Shown: piece by piece, positions 1-8,605 of the stretch
Numbering within the stretch: position 1 is the stretch's first letter
Layout: each line of letters begins with the position of its first letter
Source: Candidatus Omnitrophota bacterium
GTDB lineage: Bacteria > Hinthialibacterota > Hinthialibacteria > OLB16
Direction of reading: 5' to 3'
Assembly: GCA_020632575.1 (NCBI GenBank)
Contig: JACKFH010000017.1
Coordinates: forward strand, 1 to 64,000
Length of the DNA: 64,000 bases
Notes under the pieces: model-generated
Told to the model about the DNA's origin: nothing
The model's input: the letters and a program-made list of their open reading frames with translations, nothing else
Database searches by the model: none
Position numbers and translations under genes: made by a program

Positions 1-1
1 A

Positions 2-361
2 TTCCGGCGTCAGGCAGAGGAAATTCGAGCGAAGAATTCGCTCAATCACCCTGGGATTTTCGAGGGGCCACCGCCGACCGATCTCGACGCTGTCCCTGGA
101 GATCGGGTCGATCTTTATGACGCAGACACGTGCACATTCCTCGGAACGGTTGCCAAGTCTGACATCCGGGGTTTTGTTGAGGAATGGGCGGAAGGAACGG
201 GCGAGGCCCCCAACGATGTCTACGTTCTAGTGGAATCGCTGGAAATGTTCCCAGATCCTAAACCCTCCGAGGAATTCGTTTCTCTGTTGAAAGAGGCTTT
301 CGCCACACGGGACGATTTGGTGCTACGATGGATGCCACCTGCCGAGGAAAAGTTGTCTTGA
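2..361 (+). CDS. Hypothetical protein, 3' part (5' end outside window)
   Basis: The frame starting at base 2 is open without a stop until a TGA at 359-361, giving at least 119 residues with no internal start needed, so this looks like the tail of a gene that begins upstream. The fragment is acidic, with runs such as SEEFVSLLKEAFATRDDLV near the end, and has no signal peptide or membrane segment in the visible part. I do not recognise a family. It lies 70 bases upstream of a membrane-protein gene on the same strand. Codon-phase quality is reasonable, but with only a fragment the call rests on the open frame alone. Confidence 0.5.
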   Translation, partial: FRRQAEEIRAKNSLNHPGIFEGPPPTDLDAVPGDRVDLYDADTCTFLGTVAKSDIRGFVEEWAEGTGEAPNDVYVLVESLEMFPDPKPSEEFVSLLKEAFATRDDLVLRWMPPAEEKLS

Positions 362-400
362 CCTCGGAGTCCGACCAGCTCCCAGAGAGAGAAAGTGAGA

Positions 401-435
401 AGGAGGTGGTGATGATGAGAGACGGCTCATTGTGA
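401..435 (+). promoter_or_regulatory. Possible translated leader: strong SD plus 7-codon mini-ORF
   Basis: A perfect AGGAGG at 401-406 sits 5 nt before ATG 412. That ATG opens a frame of only seven codons (MMRDGSL) ending in TGA 433-435, and the stop overlaps the GTG start (432-434) of the next gene. The strong Shine-Dalgarno is too far (25 nt) to serve that GTG directly, so translational coupling through the mini-ORF is a plausible reading. A sequencing frameshift at the gene start is the alternative. Confidence 0.3.
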
Positions 436-971
436 AGTTTTACCTTTATTTTGGTTTCTTTATCGGGTGTATTCTTACCGCCGTGGTCGGCATCGCTGGA
501 TTCTGCGCCTATGAATATTATTCGGGTTCTCGAACCGATTGGTTGTCCTATTGGGAAGGAGGGATTTTTGTTCTGATTCTCTGGGTCGGCTTCCGCTGCG
601 GCGCCTTCGAGGTCTTCGAGGCTTGCTTGTCCGAATCTTTCGCCTCGATTGAGGACGAGCTCCACCTATCCAATTTCACGAATCCATTCGTCACAGGCAT
701 GTGGTTGGGTTTCTTGGATTTGTTGGCGTTCCTTTTCTTCTGCGGACTAGCGATTTTGCTTGTCCGTGTTTTCGCACTAGATATGGACTCCACTATCACA
801 TTCGTTGCCCTGGGTGCTTTCGTCTGGTCCGCATCCTTTGGGTTTGATGCAATGTTCTTGGGGCTCTATATCGAAAAGATTAAGAAAGAAAGAAATGAGT
901 GGCTGGACGAACAGGAGCGCTATATTGCCGCTGCGATACGAGACCACGCGAATCGGGAGAAGAGTCAGTAA
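432..971 (+). CDS. Small integral membrane protein, unknown function
   Basis: 179 residues starting with GTG at 432. Four hydrophobic stretches are visible: residues about 5-28 (FFIGCILTAVVGIAGFCAYE), 43-58, 92-115 and 121-145. A charged, lysine- and glutamate-rich C-terminal tail of about 30 residues (EKIKKERNEWLDEQERY) is probably cytoplasmic. No enzymatic motif is seen. The Shine-Dalgarno nearest the start serves a seven-codon leader that overlaps the GTG, so initiation may be coupled. I do not recognise the family. It is likely real because hydrophobic pattern, length and reading direction agree with the flanking genes. Confidence 0.65.
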   Translation: MKFYLYFGFFIGCILTAVVGIAGFCAYEYYSGSRTDWLSYWEGGIFVLILWVGFRCGAFEVFEACLSESFASIEDELHLSNFTNPFVTGMWLGFLDLLAFLFFCGLAILLVRVFALDMDSTITFVALGAFVWSASFGFDAMFLGLYIEKIKKERNEWLDEQERYIAAAIRDHANREKSQ

Positions 972-1235
972 TAGATTGAAGACGATGCCGCTTTCGATCA
1001 GGGGGGTTGTTGGTGGGAGAAAAACAGAGTTGGATGGCAGCGCCTCCCTCCCTGGGTCGCTAATTCCAATGCATTCTCGTTGCCACATCCCCCATATTCG
1101 CGGGGTGCGTTTTCAAGTAGTCTTTCGTCGAATGTCGCCGCCGACACCTTCCTCCGTATTCCCGTTGGGGTGAGAAGGACAAATCGCCATACGGGAAAAA
1201 TTCGAAACAGAAACCAACGAATGGAGCACCCGCCC

Positions 1236-2435
1236 ATGGCCCCTGGAAAAATTTTCTCGATTCTCCTCCTGGCTCTTTCGATTTCTTTCCAGGCTTGGGC
1301 CCAGGACTACCTCATCCCCTTTCAGGGTCACCTCACCCAACCCAAAGCCGGAAGCCCTGGCGAGTACGAGGCGGTTCCCGATGGCCAGTACGACATTCTC
1401 TTCGCCATCTACACCTCTCCGGTTGGGGGCGAGTCTTTGGCTTGGGGGCCGGAACGCCATGAGGATTTGGTGGTGGTCAATGGCTTGGTCAACGCGATCC
1501 TGGGGTCGGTGATCGGGTTCGATCAGGCGCTCGAGGCGGACCGGACCCTCTTCAGTAAGGCGCTGTATGTGGGGATCACAATCGACGCGGACGGGAACCC
1601 GAACACCGCGGATCTCGAGATGGTCCCCCGTCAGGTTTATCTCCCGGCGGTCTCGGCGATAACCGCGCAGAACCTTCAGGGTTCCGAATGGAAAGATTTT
1701 TTTATCTCCCAAGGTGGAGGCGATCCGGCGGAGAATCCGGACAACGCTCTGGCAAGGAACGCGGACAAACTCAAGGGGCATGATTGGAGCGACATCCTGG
1801 TCGGTGGGAGCAATGACCCAACCTCGGCGCTGATCAGGGGGGATCGTGTGAACATCCCACCGGTGAATGTGGACAACCAATCGATCGAGAATCCCGGCGG
1901 GCTGCTGCAAGTAAAAGACGGCGGGATCACTCAGGAGAAACTCGCCGAGGACATCCAGGCGTTTTCGAATTTGAATTATCAAGTCAGTCCCCAGGTCGAC
2001 AGTTTTCGTTCGGTGCAGGGGGGCCAGTGGGAAGATATTCTCGACCAGGATGTCGCGAGCAATGTCTTGAGCGTCACGATCGCCACGACGGGTAGGCCGG
2101 TGTATCTTTCACTGATTGGATCGGCCACATACCCAACGGGGGACCCCCTTACCAACAACCCCAAGGAGAGTTCGATTGACCAGAGGCAAACGAATAGCAC
2201 CTCCCGCTATTTTTCGTACTATCGAATTCTCCGGAACGGTCAACCGGTTTATCAGGCGAGATATAAGATCGACGGCTGGAATGTGGGAGAGGCGACCGAA
2301 TATTCTCTCCCGCCAGGAATGATTCAGACGGTGGATTTCCCGCCCGCGGGGACGCACAATTACAAGATTCAGGTATATAGCATCAGTGGTTTCGCCAACG
2401 CCTACTACTTGCGTCTCTTCGCGATGGAGTTGTGA
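1236..2435 (+). CDS. Secreted protein with FCB-type N-terminal fibre-like domain
   Basis: About 399 residues from ATG 1236, which has GGAG 9 nt upstream; ATG 1221 in the same frame is possible, and a longer frame back to 1080 lacks plausible coding character. The N-terminus is a Sec signal peptide (KIFSILLLALSISFQAWA-Q). The mature start, IPFQGHLTQPKAGSP followed by DGQYDILFAIYTSPVGG and a VVNGLVNAILGSV segment, matches a domain often seen at the N-terminus of exported proteins in FCB and candidate phyla, where it precedes fibre- or adhesin-like regions. The C-terminal 150 residues look beta-rich with no catalytic motif. The precise function is unknown; it is probably surface-exposed or extracellular. 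A spacer of 91 bases separates it from the beta-helix gene downstream. Confidence 0.7.
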   Translation: MAPGKIFSILLLALSISFQAWAQDYLIPFQGHLTQPKAGSPGEYEAVPDGQYDILFAIYTSPVGGESLAWGPERHEDLVVVNGLVNAILGSVIGFDQALEADRTLFSKALYVGITIDADGNPNTADLEMVPRQVYLPAVSAITAQNLQGSEWKDFFISQGGGDPAENPDNALARNADKLKGHDWSDILVGGSNDPTSALIRGDRVNIPPVNVDNQSIENPGGLLQVKDGGITQEKLAEDIQAFSNLNYQVSPQVDSFRSVQGGQWEDILDQDVASNVLSVTIATTGRPVYLSLIGSATYPTGDPLTNNPKESSIDQRQTNSTSRYFSYYRILRNGQPVYQARYKIDGWNVGEATEYSLPPGMIQTVDFPPAGTHNYKIQVYSISGFANAYYLRLFAMEL

Positions 2436-2526
2436 CCGAGACGGGTTGAATTTCCCCTGTACTTCTACAGATAAATCATGCTACAATCACGATAGAAATT
2501 AAGGCGCACTCCGAAGGAGCAGTGAA

Positions 2527-4491
2527 ATGCGGAGCGTATTCTATCGTCTCGTTGGCCTCAGCCTCGTTTCATTGATCGGAATCCCCTGCTCAATCCAAGC
2601 AGCCAAGTATGAAGTCCCCGCCGATTTCACCACGATCCAAGCGGCCATCGATTCGGCGACGCACGGAGACGAGATCGTGGTGGCGACGGGGACGTATTTC
2701 GAAACGCTGTTCATGCGGGGTAAGAAGCTTCATCTTCGATCAACCGCCCCTCTTTCGGAAAGGACAGTCAGGTACACCATCATTGACGGTCGGTACGATG
2801 GGCCTCTAATTCTCTCGCCGGAGCGTTCCTGTGTGAAATTCTCTGGAACTGAGACCGAGAAATGCGTCGTCGAGGGGTTCACTCTCACCGGCGCTAGATC
2901 CTCAACTGGAGGCGGCATCGATGGAGGGGGAGCTCACGCGACGGTCAGGAACTGCCGATTGGTCTCTCTCTCCGGCAAAGGGCGCAAGTCGGACTACCCA
3001 AGTGGAGGCGCCATTAACGACCTGGACGGGCTGATTGAAGACAATTTCTTTTTCGAAAATTTCTCCGAGGATGGAGGCGCGGTCTCTCACTGCGATGGAA
3101 CCATTCGTGGAAATCATTTCGAGCAGAACATGGCGACGGGAGTGGGGGGATACAAAGTCTACTATGAGGGGAAAGGAGGGGCGCTCTACAACTGCGACGG
3201 ACGAATTATTGATAACGATTTCGTATCCAATGAGTGCTTAAGATCGGGGAATCCTATTGGGGGTGGGGGCGCGATGTACGGATGCGACGGGTGGATCGAG
3301 GGAAACCGATTCGAGTCCAACACCGCTCCTAGCGGTGGAGCATTATTGGCCTGCCACGGGGCGATCATTGGCAATCGATTCGAGAACAACCAAGCACTCG
3401 AAAGAGAAGGGGGAGCAGTCTCCAATTCTCAGGGTCCGATCGTCGATAACGAGTTCATCGGGAATATCGCCAATTCCGGCGGCGCTCTGCACAACTGCTC
3501 AGGTCTTATTTCCGGGAACCACTTCTTTGGGAATGAATGTTTTCTCAGTGTGACGATTGGCGCGCTCGGAGCAGCGAATGTCTCATACGCCCGAGGTGGG
3601 GCGTTAGAGGGTTGCGTGGGATTGATCGAGAGGAACCTTTTTATTGAGAACCGCGCTGTCGGGGGGACCTACCGGGGGGGTCTGGGGAGTTGCGAGGTCG
3701 CGGGGGCCTACGGCGGGGCCATCAGTGGCGGAACGGGAACGCTTCGAAACAATCTGTTCATCCAAAACGAGTGTGTCACCGGCGACTGCGGGTCTCCCGA
3801 TCCCAACCCCGGGATATCGAGGGGTGGAGCGATCTGCGGATTCGAAGGCGAGATCGTTCACAACACTTTCGTCGAAAACCGGGGGGTGGAAAGGGGCGGC
3901 GCACTGGACGATTGCCCGGGCGCCGTTCGGAACAACATCTTTTGGCTGAACACAGCCGACGAGGGAGCGCAGATCCAAAACGGTTCCTTGCCCGATCATT
4001 GCCTCATCCAGGATTGGACTGGCGACGGCATCGGAAACATCAATCTCGACCCCCGATTCGTCGATCCGGAGAACGGAGACTTCCATCTCCGTCACGATTC
4101 TCCCTGCATCGACTCCGGAGTCCTGATCGCCTCGGTGACTGACGACTACGACGGAAACTCGAGGCCTTTCGTTTGGAGCACTCAGTACGGGGGCGATGGT
4201 TCGGGGTATGACATGGGGGCTTACGAGTTTTATCCGGGGCCGGATGTCAACTACGACCAGATTGTCGACGAAATGGATCTGTTTATCTTCCAACAGGATT
4301 GGTTGGCGGTCTCCGGACCGGAATCTTCCAAGAGGCTAGTGGAAGTCACGGATCTGTCGGTCGACCAGACCGTTTGGAAATCGACCACTCCGCCTGACAT
4401 TTTTACGCCTTCGGGGATGGCGACGGATATGGACGGGAACGGGGAGGTGGACGGGCGTGACCTCCTCAATTTTCTGGAACGGAGCGATTGA
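2527..4491 (+). CDS. Secreted right-handed parallel beta-helix protein with dockerin-like C-terminus
   Basis: 654 residues with AAGGAG just upstream of ATG 2527. There is a signal peptide (residues 1-26, RLVGLSLVSLIGIPCSIQA), then the typical beta-helix opening PADFTTIQAAIDSATHGDE. About 480 residues of short repeats follow, with recurring GGA(I/L)..C.G.I..N.F..N units. The helix closes with the common motif DPRFVDPENGDFHL and SPCIDSG. The last 90 residues carry two EF-hand/dockerin-type calcium loops, DVNYDQIVDEMDLFIFQQDW and DMDGNGEVDGRDLLNF. Such proteins are exported and often bind or cleave polysaccharide, but no lyase catalytic residues can be assigned here. The nearby gene at 4748 and the split gene at 38301 have similar C-terminal motifs. 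Confidence 0.85.
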   Translation: MRSVFYRLVGLSLVSLIGIPCSIQAAKYEVPADFTTIQAAIDSATHGDEIVVATGTYFETLFMRGKKLHLRSTAPLSERTVRYTIIDGRYDGPLILSPERSCVKFSGTETEKCVVEGFTLTGARSSTGGGIDGGGAHATVRNCRLVSLSGKGRKSDYPSGGAINDLDGLIEDNFFFENFSEDGGAVSHCDGTIRGNHFEQNMATGVGGYKVYYEGKGGALYNCDGRIIDNDFVSNECLRSGNPIGGGGAMYGCDGWIEGNRFESNTAPSGGALLACHGAIIGNRFENNQALEREGGAVSNSQGPIVDNEFIGNIANSGGALHNCSGLISGNHFFGNECFLSVTIGALGAANVSYARGGALEGCVGLIERNLFIENRAVGGTYRGGLGSCEVAGAYGGAISGGTGTLRNNLFIQNECVTGDCGSPDPNPGISRGGAICGFEGEIVHNTFVENRGVERGGALDDCPGAVRNNIFWLNTADEGAQIQNGSLPDHCLIQDWTGDGIGNINLDPRFVDPENGDFHLRHDSPCIDSGVLIASVTDDYDGNSRPFVWSTQYGGDGSGYDMGAYEFYPGPDVNYDQIVDEMDLFIFQQDWLAVSGPESSKRLVEVTDLSVDQTVWKSTTPPDIFTPSGMATDMDGNGEVDGRDLLNFLERSD

Positions 4492-4505
4492 CTCGTGCGA
4501 GGACC

Positions 4506-4725
4506 TGCGCCGAGAATCCCTTCTCGGCGCAACTTGGGCAGGAATCCTTTCCTGCTTATCGATCGCAAACATCTCACGTTTCTGTTTAACTCCTCCGGCG
4601 ATCGATGGCACGAAAGGATTCGTGCGAGAGGGGGTTCGAGAAAGGATTCTCGAACCAGGTGATACTTCGTGCCAGAGTGCAACTTTAAAGGAAGCCACGC
4701 GCCGGATTCGGAAATCCGGCGCGTG
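4506..4725. repeat. Cluster of five perfect hairpins with a shared loop core
   Basis: Five perfect stem-loops lie in 220 bases between two convergent genes. Stems: 4506-4516/4521-4531 (11 bp, loop TCCC), 4538-4544/4549-4555 (7 bp, TCCT), 4608-4614/4619-4625 (7 bp, AGGA), 4633-4642/4647-4656 (10 bp, AGGA), and 4696-4708/4713-4725 (13 bp, CGGA). The first four share the core GAA-TCCY-TTC or its reverse complement GAA-AGGA-TTC, while the outer stem sequences differ yet pair perfectly. A long-range pair, TGGCACGAA 4606-4614 with TTCGTGCCA 4666-4674, could enclose the fourth hairpin. No T-run follows any stem, so these are not simple terminators. The arrangement resembles REP/BIME palindromic elements. 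Confidence 0.75.
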
Positions 4726-4747
4726 CACCTAAAGAATCGTGTTGGCC

Positions 4748-5884
4748 TTACTGCCGAGGTTGGGGTCGTGGGGGCGATTGCTGGTTTTGTTCCATGAAGG
4801 CGCGCATCTGTTCCAAGAAGATGATGAGATCCTGAAAGTCGATATCCTTATCCATATCCAAGTCGGCGGAACAGGTCAGCATGGCGGTCACTGTCTCCGT
4901 AAAGGTGGGCGTTTGGGTCTGAGTCAGAGTCGATGTCTCGGTCAAGGTTGGCGTTGATGTGTCGGTGGGAGTCATCGTATCCGTGAAGGTCGGAGTCAAT
5001 GTAAAGGTGTTGGTCGCCATCATCATCGTGTCGGTGGGCGTCTCGGTCGGGGTGGGGGTCATCGTGAAGGTGAAAGTGGAAGTGGGGGTTTCGCCGCCGG
5101 GGGTGAGCTGCGGGATAACTCCAGTGGTCGTGGCGACAAACATTCCTTTCACCAGTGCGCCGTCCAAGCCCATATCGGGGTTTTGAACTTCCGTGAATTG
5201 AAATTCGAACAGGAGGATTCCCGAAACGCTTGCATCGTTGATCAGCGGAGTGACCACATTATCCAAATACGCATTGCCCGAGGCGCCGAAACCCTCTTTC
5301 TTGACCACGATGACCGTCGCGTTCATCACTTGTTGGTCGGGAAAAGTGAAGGTGTGTTCTGTCCCCATCGTTTCGGGAGTCTCCGTCATGTGATCGAAGG
5401 TCCCGCTCATTTGGTTGGTTCCGAAATCCGAGGTGAGACCATCGGGGTCTCCGGATTGTTCCCCTAGGGTGGTGATCGAGGGCCCGATGAAGGGGTTGGC
5501 GGCGGTCCCGTAAATTGTTCCACCCGTGATGGTGACCGCGAACACATTCCCCTTCGCGCCGACCGCTGAAATGTCGATCGTTCCGGTGACAAAGCGGATG
5601 ACATCCCCCTCATATTCCGGCTGCTCAAAAGTCGAACCGGGGAAAGTCACCGTGAAATAAGAGAACGAGGAGGGACTGTTCGGAGCGGAACCGCCAATCT
5701 CTGGAACCTGTTGATCGCTGACAACGTCATCGGTGGTCCCGATAATGTTGTCCTCACCGGGATAGTGGTTGAGAAGCGAGGAGTCGGTCAGCAAGGTAAA
5801 GTTCAAGTCCGTGGTTTGGGCGAACGCGATTTGCGCGGTCAAAACGAACGCGGCGATAGCGAGGACGGTTTTGCGGAAGTGCAT
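4748..5884 (-). CDS. Secreted protein with Thr/Pro-rich linker and dockerin-like C-terminus
   Basis: 378 residues from the ATG at 5884, chosen because AAGGAG lies 7 nt upstream and a clean signal peptide follows (HFRKTVLAIAAFVLTAQIAFA-Q). Residues about 22-260 form an unrecognised beta-rich extracellular domain. A linker of about 80 residues, almost entirely Thr, Pro, Ser and Glu, follows (TPTPTETPTDT style). The protein ends with a short calcium-loop motif, DLDMDKDIDFQDLIIFLEQM, and a Pro/Gln-rich tail. The linker is typical of glycosylated surface-protein spacers. Its repetitive DNA (about 4900-5090) is low-complexity coding sequence, not a separate repeat element. Confidence 0.75.
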   Translation of the reverse strand: MHFRKTVLAIAAFVLTAQIAFAQTTDLNFTLLTDSSLLNHYPGEDNIIGTTDDVVSDQQVPEIGGSAPNSPSSFSYFTVTFPGSTFEQPEYEGDVIRFVTGTIDISAVGAKGNVFAVTITGGTIYGTAANPFIGPSITTLGEQSGDPDGLTSDFGTNQMSGTFDHMTETPETMGTEHTFTFPDQQVMNATVIVVKKEGFGASGNAYLDNVVTPLINDASVSGILLFEFQFTEVQNPDMGLDGALVKGMFVATTTGVIPQLTPGGETPTSTFTFTMTPTPTETPTDTMMMATNTFTLTPTFTDTMTPTDTSTPTLTETSTLTQTQTPTFTETVTAMLTCSADLDMDKDIDFQDLIIFLEQMRAFMEQNQQSPPRPQPRQ

Positions 5885-5982
5885 AAGTTTCTCCTTGGGA
5901 AAAAGCCTGGAATTGAAATTTGAACACACGATGATTATTCAGGAAAAAAGGAAAGGAAACCACCGTTTTCTTTTGTAGAGGG

Positions 5983-6669
5983 TTAGTCGGGATTGAATTG
6001 AGAGAAACCACCAGGGACTTTTGGCTTTTTTCTCCACTGTGCAAGAACTCCCAAGAGCGTTTTCTTCTCCCGCTCGAGGTCCATGCCCAATTCTAGAAGT
6101 TTTCGCGCGATTCTCGGGTAATTCTCGAGGCCACCTGTGTAATCCTCAATCTCCTCGGAAAGGGCGATACGGCGGTGTTTGAGATAGGGAATGATTGTTC
6201 CCACCCATTTTTGCATGGTGAACCAATCGAGGATCGAACGGGCGAGGGTGGGTCTTTGTTCGAGGTAGCAGAAGAGGCCGCCGGGTTTGAGGACACGCAC
6301 GATCTCTGAAGCCATTCTGGGAAAGTCAAAATGATGGATGACCGAGTTGGCAAGAACGATATCGATTGAACCGTCTCGAAAAGGGATCTTGTGAGCGTCA
6401 CCGACTACGCCTTTGTGAGGCGAGTCTTGGAGCAGGTTGTGAGAGATATCGAATCCGATAAACCGCTTGTGACCCATCTCCTCCAACGCTTGGATGTCGA
6501 GACCATCGCCCGTGCCCAGATCAAGCACCGTCTTCTCCTCGCCGATCCAATCGAAGAAACCGAGAAGTTGTTTTCGCCGCCCCATTGAGCGCCGGACATT
6601 TTGGTAGGCCTCCTCCCAAATCTCGGACTCGGTTGTCGCCTGGATCTGTCCACCATCGCGAGGTTTCAT
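5983..6669 (-). CDS. SAM-dependent class I methyltransferase
   Basis: 228 residues from ATG 6669, which has GGAGG 6 nt upstream and overlaps the stop of the preceding gene as ATGA. Motif I is VLDLGTGDGLDIQAL at about residues 47-61, followed by the acidic strand end GFDISHNLL, the VGDAHKIPF segment, VLANSVIHHF and the post-motif VLKPGGLFCYLEQ. This is the Methyltransf_11 pattern (small-molecule or quinone/sugar type); the substrate cannot be read from sequence. It is the last gene of a three-gene minus-strand operon with another methyltransferase and a GT4 glycosyltransferase, which suggests modification of a glycan or glycolipid. Confidence 0.85.
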   Translation of the reverse strand: MKPRDGGQIQATTESEIWEEAYQNVRRSMGRRKQLLGFFDWIGEEKTVLDLGTGDGLDIQALEEMGHKRFIGFDISHNLLQDSPHKGVVGDAHKIPFRDGSIDIVLANSVIHHFDFPRMASEIVRVLKPGGLFCYLEQRPTLARSILDWFTMQKWVGTIIPYLKHRRIALSEEIEDYTGGLENYPRIARKLLELGMDLEREKKTLLGVLAQWRKKPKVPGGFSQFNPD

Positions 6670-7367
6670 GGACGCACCTCCGCTTCGCATTCGAAAAGGA
6701 GACGCGCTGAAAAAAGTCCTTTCAGGCCCGGGATCCAAGAGAGGGGATGGAGTGCGGCGAGGATCCAGCGGTAGTGCGGGAGGTGGTGGCAGTTGAGGAT
6801 TCGGTATCCAGATTCCTGAAGGAGTCGACGCATCTCGTGTTCGTCACGGACCGCGACATGTTCTTCCAATTGTTTGAGCACTCCGGAATTCTTCAGTCGT
6901 TCGAGGAAGAAAGCGCCATTGGGGGTGTGAACATACAGGCGGCCCTTCGGTTTGAGTGCGATCCTCATCATCGAGAATATTCGGATGAAATCCTCGTCAT
7001 AGATGTGCTCGGAAAAATCGGAGGCGAACGCGAGGTCGAACTCTCCGGGATGAGTCTCGCAAAAGCGGATGATGTCCTCGCAATGAAAGGTTCCGTTTGA
7101 AATCCCCTTGGCTTTCTGTCGCGCCTCGGCCTCAGCAATGAACTCGGAGGAAAAATCGACGCCAACATACGCTTTCACTCGGCCGTGGATGAGATCGAGG
7201 AGCAGGCCATTGCCGCAAGCGAAATCGACGACGCGATCCTCGGGGTTGAAGTTTACAAATCGGAGTTGTTGAGAGAGACGCCCGTTATCCTCGGAAGGGT
7301 ATTTTGAGACATAACCCTCACGGTAAAGTTCTCGGAGATCCCGATCGCTCAAACGTTCGCCATTCAT
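6666..7367 (-). CDS. SAM-dependent class I methyltransferase
   Basis: 233 residues from ATG 7367; the ATG overlaps the stop of the upstream glycosyltransferase (ATGA) and its own stop overlaps the next methyltransferase start. Motif I is VVDFACGNGLLLDLI near residue 46, then YVGVDFSSEFIAEA, CEDIIRF, LAFASDFSEHIYDEDF and the late motif ALKPKGRLYVHTPNG. The overall pattern is a Methyltransf_23/25-like enzyme as found in surface polysaccharide clusters. Translational coupling with both neighbours argues for joint function in glycan or lipid decoration; the acceptor is unknown. Confidence 0.85.
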   Translation of the reverse strand: MNGERLSDRDLRELYREGYVSKYPSEDNGRLSQQLRFVNFNPEDRVVDFACGNGLLLDLIHGRVKAYVGVDFSSEFIAEAEARQKAKGISNGTFHCEDIIRFCETHPGEFDLAFASDFSEHIYDEDFIRIFSMMRIALKPKGRLYVHTPNGAFFLERLKNSGVLKQLEEHVAVRDEHEMRRLLQESGYRILNCHHLPHYRWILAALHPLSWIPGLKGLFSARLLFECEAEVRP

Positions 7368-8536
7368 AACACCGGGGTCCCCGCCTCGCGTTCGCCGAGA
7401 AGGCAATCGACATAGGTTTCCGCCACATCTTTCCATTGGAAGTCTTGGATCACTCGCTCCCTTCCCGCCTCGCCCATGGTCCGCGCCCTCTCGGGATCTA
7501 AGATCAACTCGATGATGCGTTTGGCCATGGCGTCATAGTTCTCGGGATCGACCAGATAGCCGGTGACACCCTCCTCCACCGCGTCGGGGATGCCGCCCAT
7601 TCGTGTGGCGACAGTCGGTTTGCCCGCCGCCGCGGCTTCGAGAAGAACGATGCCAAAACCCTCCATGTCGCCGGGGGTCCGGACCACAGGAAGGACCAAG
7701 AGATCGGAGAGAGCGAAAGCATCCACCCTCTCATCATCGGTCAACCGTCCAGTGACCCTCACTTTTTCGACAAAACCCATTTCTTCGATGGTTCTCCGAA
7801 CCTTTTCCGCCATGTCACCTCGGTGCAGGAGGGCTCCCTCGGGGTTTCCGCCCGCGAGCAGGAGTTTGGCATTTGGAACCTTTGCAAGAATCTTTGGGAA
7901 ACACTTGCGGATAAAGCAGTCGATCCCCTTCCGAGGGACGAGCCGGCCGGCATGGAGGATGACTGGGGAATCATCCAATCCCCAAGTGCGTTTCAATTCC
8001 CCCGTATCCCTGAACTCAAGGAAAGGGTTCGCATGGCAGCCGGGGGGGATGACCCTCAGTTTCTCTCTGCGTGCCCCTCGTTTTTTGGCCTCGACCGCAG
8101 TGGCGAGGCTGATCGAAACGATGCGGTCCAAACGGGGAAGCGCACGACAAAGCATGGTTTGGTAGAGGAATGAGGAGTGGATCGCATCGAGGCCGTAGAG
8201 GATGGCCGCGCACTCGCAATTCGCTTTGCCCGCCAGATGTTGAGCGGGCCAGGCGGTGAGGCCATTGGCGGCGACAATGACATCGAAACGATCGGCCCGG
8301 ATGAGTTCCTTTCCCTTCGACAGTAGATGACGGAAGAAGGAGAGGAGACCCTCGTGAGGGGCCGGGAAGACTGACAACGATTCGGGCTCGACTTCGGCGT
8401 CGTGCTGGACCAGAGCGACCGCCTCGGTTCGCATGGAGATTTCTTTCCAAACCTCCCAGATCACCTGTTCCTGTCCGCCCAGTTTGGGAGGGAAGTTGTA
8501 TGTGAGGAAGAGAACCTTTTTCCGCTCCGAGGACAT
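7364..8536 (-). CDS. Glycosyltransferase family 4 (GT-B fold)
   Basis: 390 residues. The N-terminus KVLFLTYNFPPKLGGQEQV is the GT4 opening with the glycine-rich acceptor-side loop. The C-terminal half has VILHAGRLVPRKGIDCFI, the nucleotide-sugar-binding region LVLPVVRTPGDMEGFGIVLLE with the E-x7-E signature (EGFGIVLLE), and AAAAGKPTVATRMGGIPDAVEEG. It would transfer a sugar from a nucleotide donor on the cytoplasmic face of the membrane. It is the first gene of the operon with two methyltransferases. Specificity cannot be assigned. Confidence 0.9.
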   Translation of the reverse strand: MSSERKKVLFLTYNFPPKLGGQEQVIWEVWKEISMRTEAVALVQHDAEVEPESLSVFPAPHEGLLSFFRHLLSKGKELIRADRFDVIVAANGLTAWPAQHLAGKANCECAAILYGLDAIHSSFLYQTMLCRALPRLDRIVSISLATAVEAKKRGARREKLRVIPPGCHANPFLEFRDTGELKRTWGLDDSPVILHAGRLVPRKGIDCFIRKCFPKILAKVPNAKLLLAGGNPEGALLHRGDMAEKVRRTIEEMGFVEKVRVTGRLTDDERVDAFALSDLLVLPVVRTPGDMEGFGIVLLEAAAAGKPTVATRMGGIPDAVEEGVTGYLVDPENYDAMAKRIIELILDPERARTMGEAGRERVIQDFQWKDVAETYVDCLLGEREAGTPVL

Positions 8537-8605
8537 GATCGGAGACTATCATGCCGAGGCGGGAGCGCTTTTGAAAGGTCGCGGATGGGCTTGTCGGCAA
8601 AATCC

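Noticed and set aside
258..665. Antisense open frame across the truncated first gene and the membrane-protein gene
   Set aside because: It has low protein character, no ribosome site, and runs opposite to two better supported frames.
1113..1982. 289-residue antisense frame inside the secreted protein gene
   Set aside because: It is basic, rich in Arg and Gly and lacks a start context; the sense frame has a signal peptide and a recognised N-terminal domain.
4506..4725. Possible CRISPR array in the hairpin cluster
   Set aside because: Units differ in length and spacing, there is no constant repeat above 10 bases, and no cas genes are in the window.
4900..5090. Periodic GTCGGNGT-like repeats suggesting a tandem-repeat or CRISPR-like array
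   Set aside because: They encode a continuous Thr/Pro-rich linker in frame and have no spacer structure.
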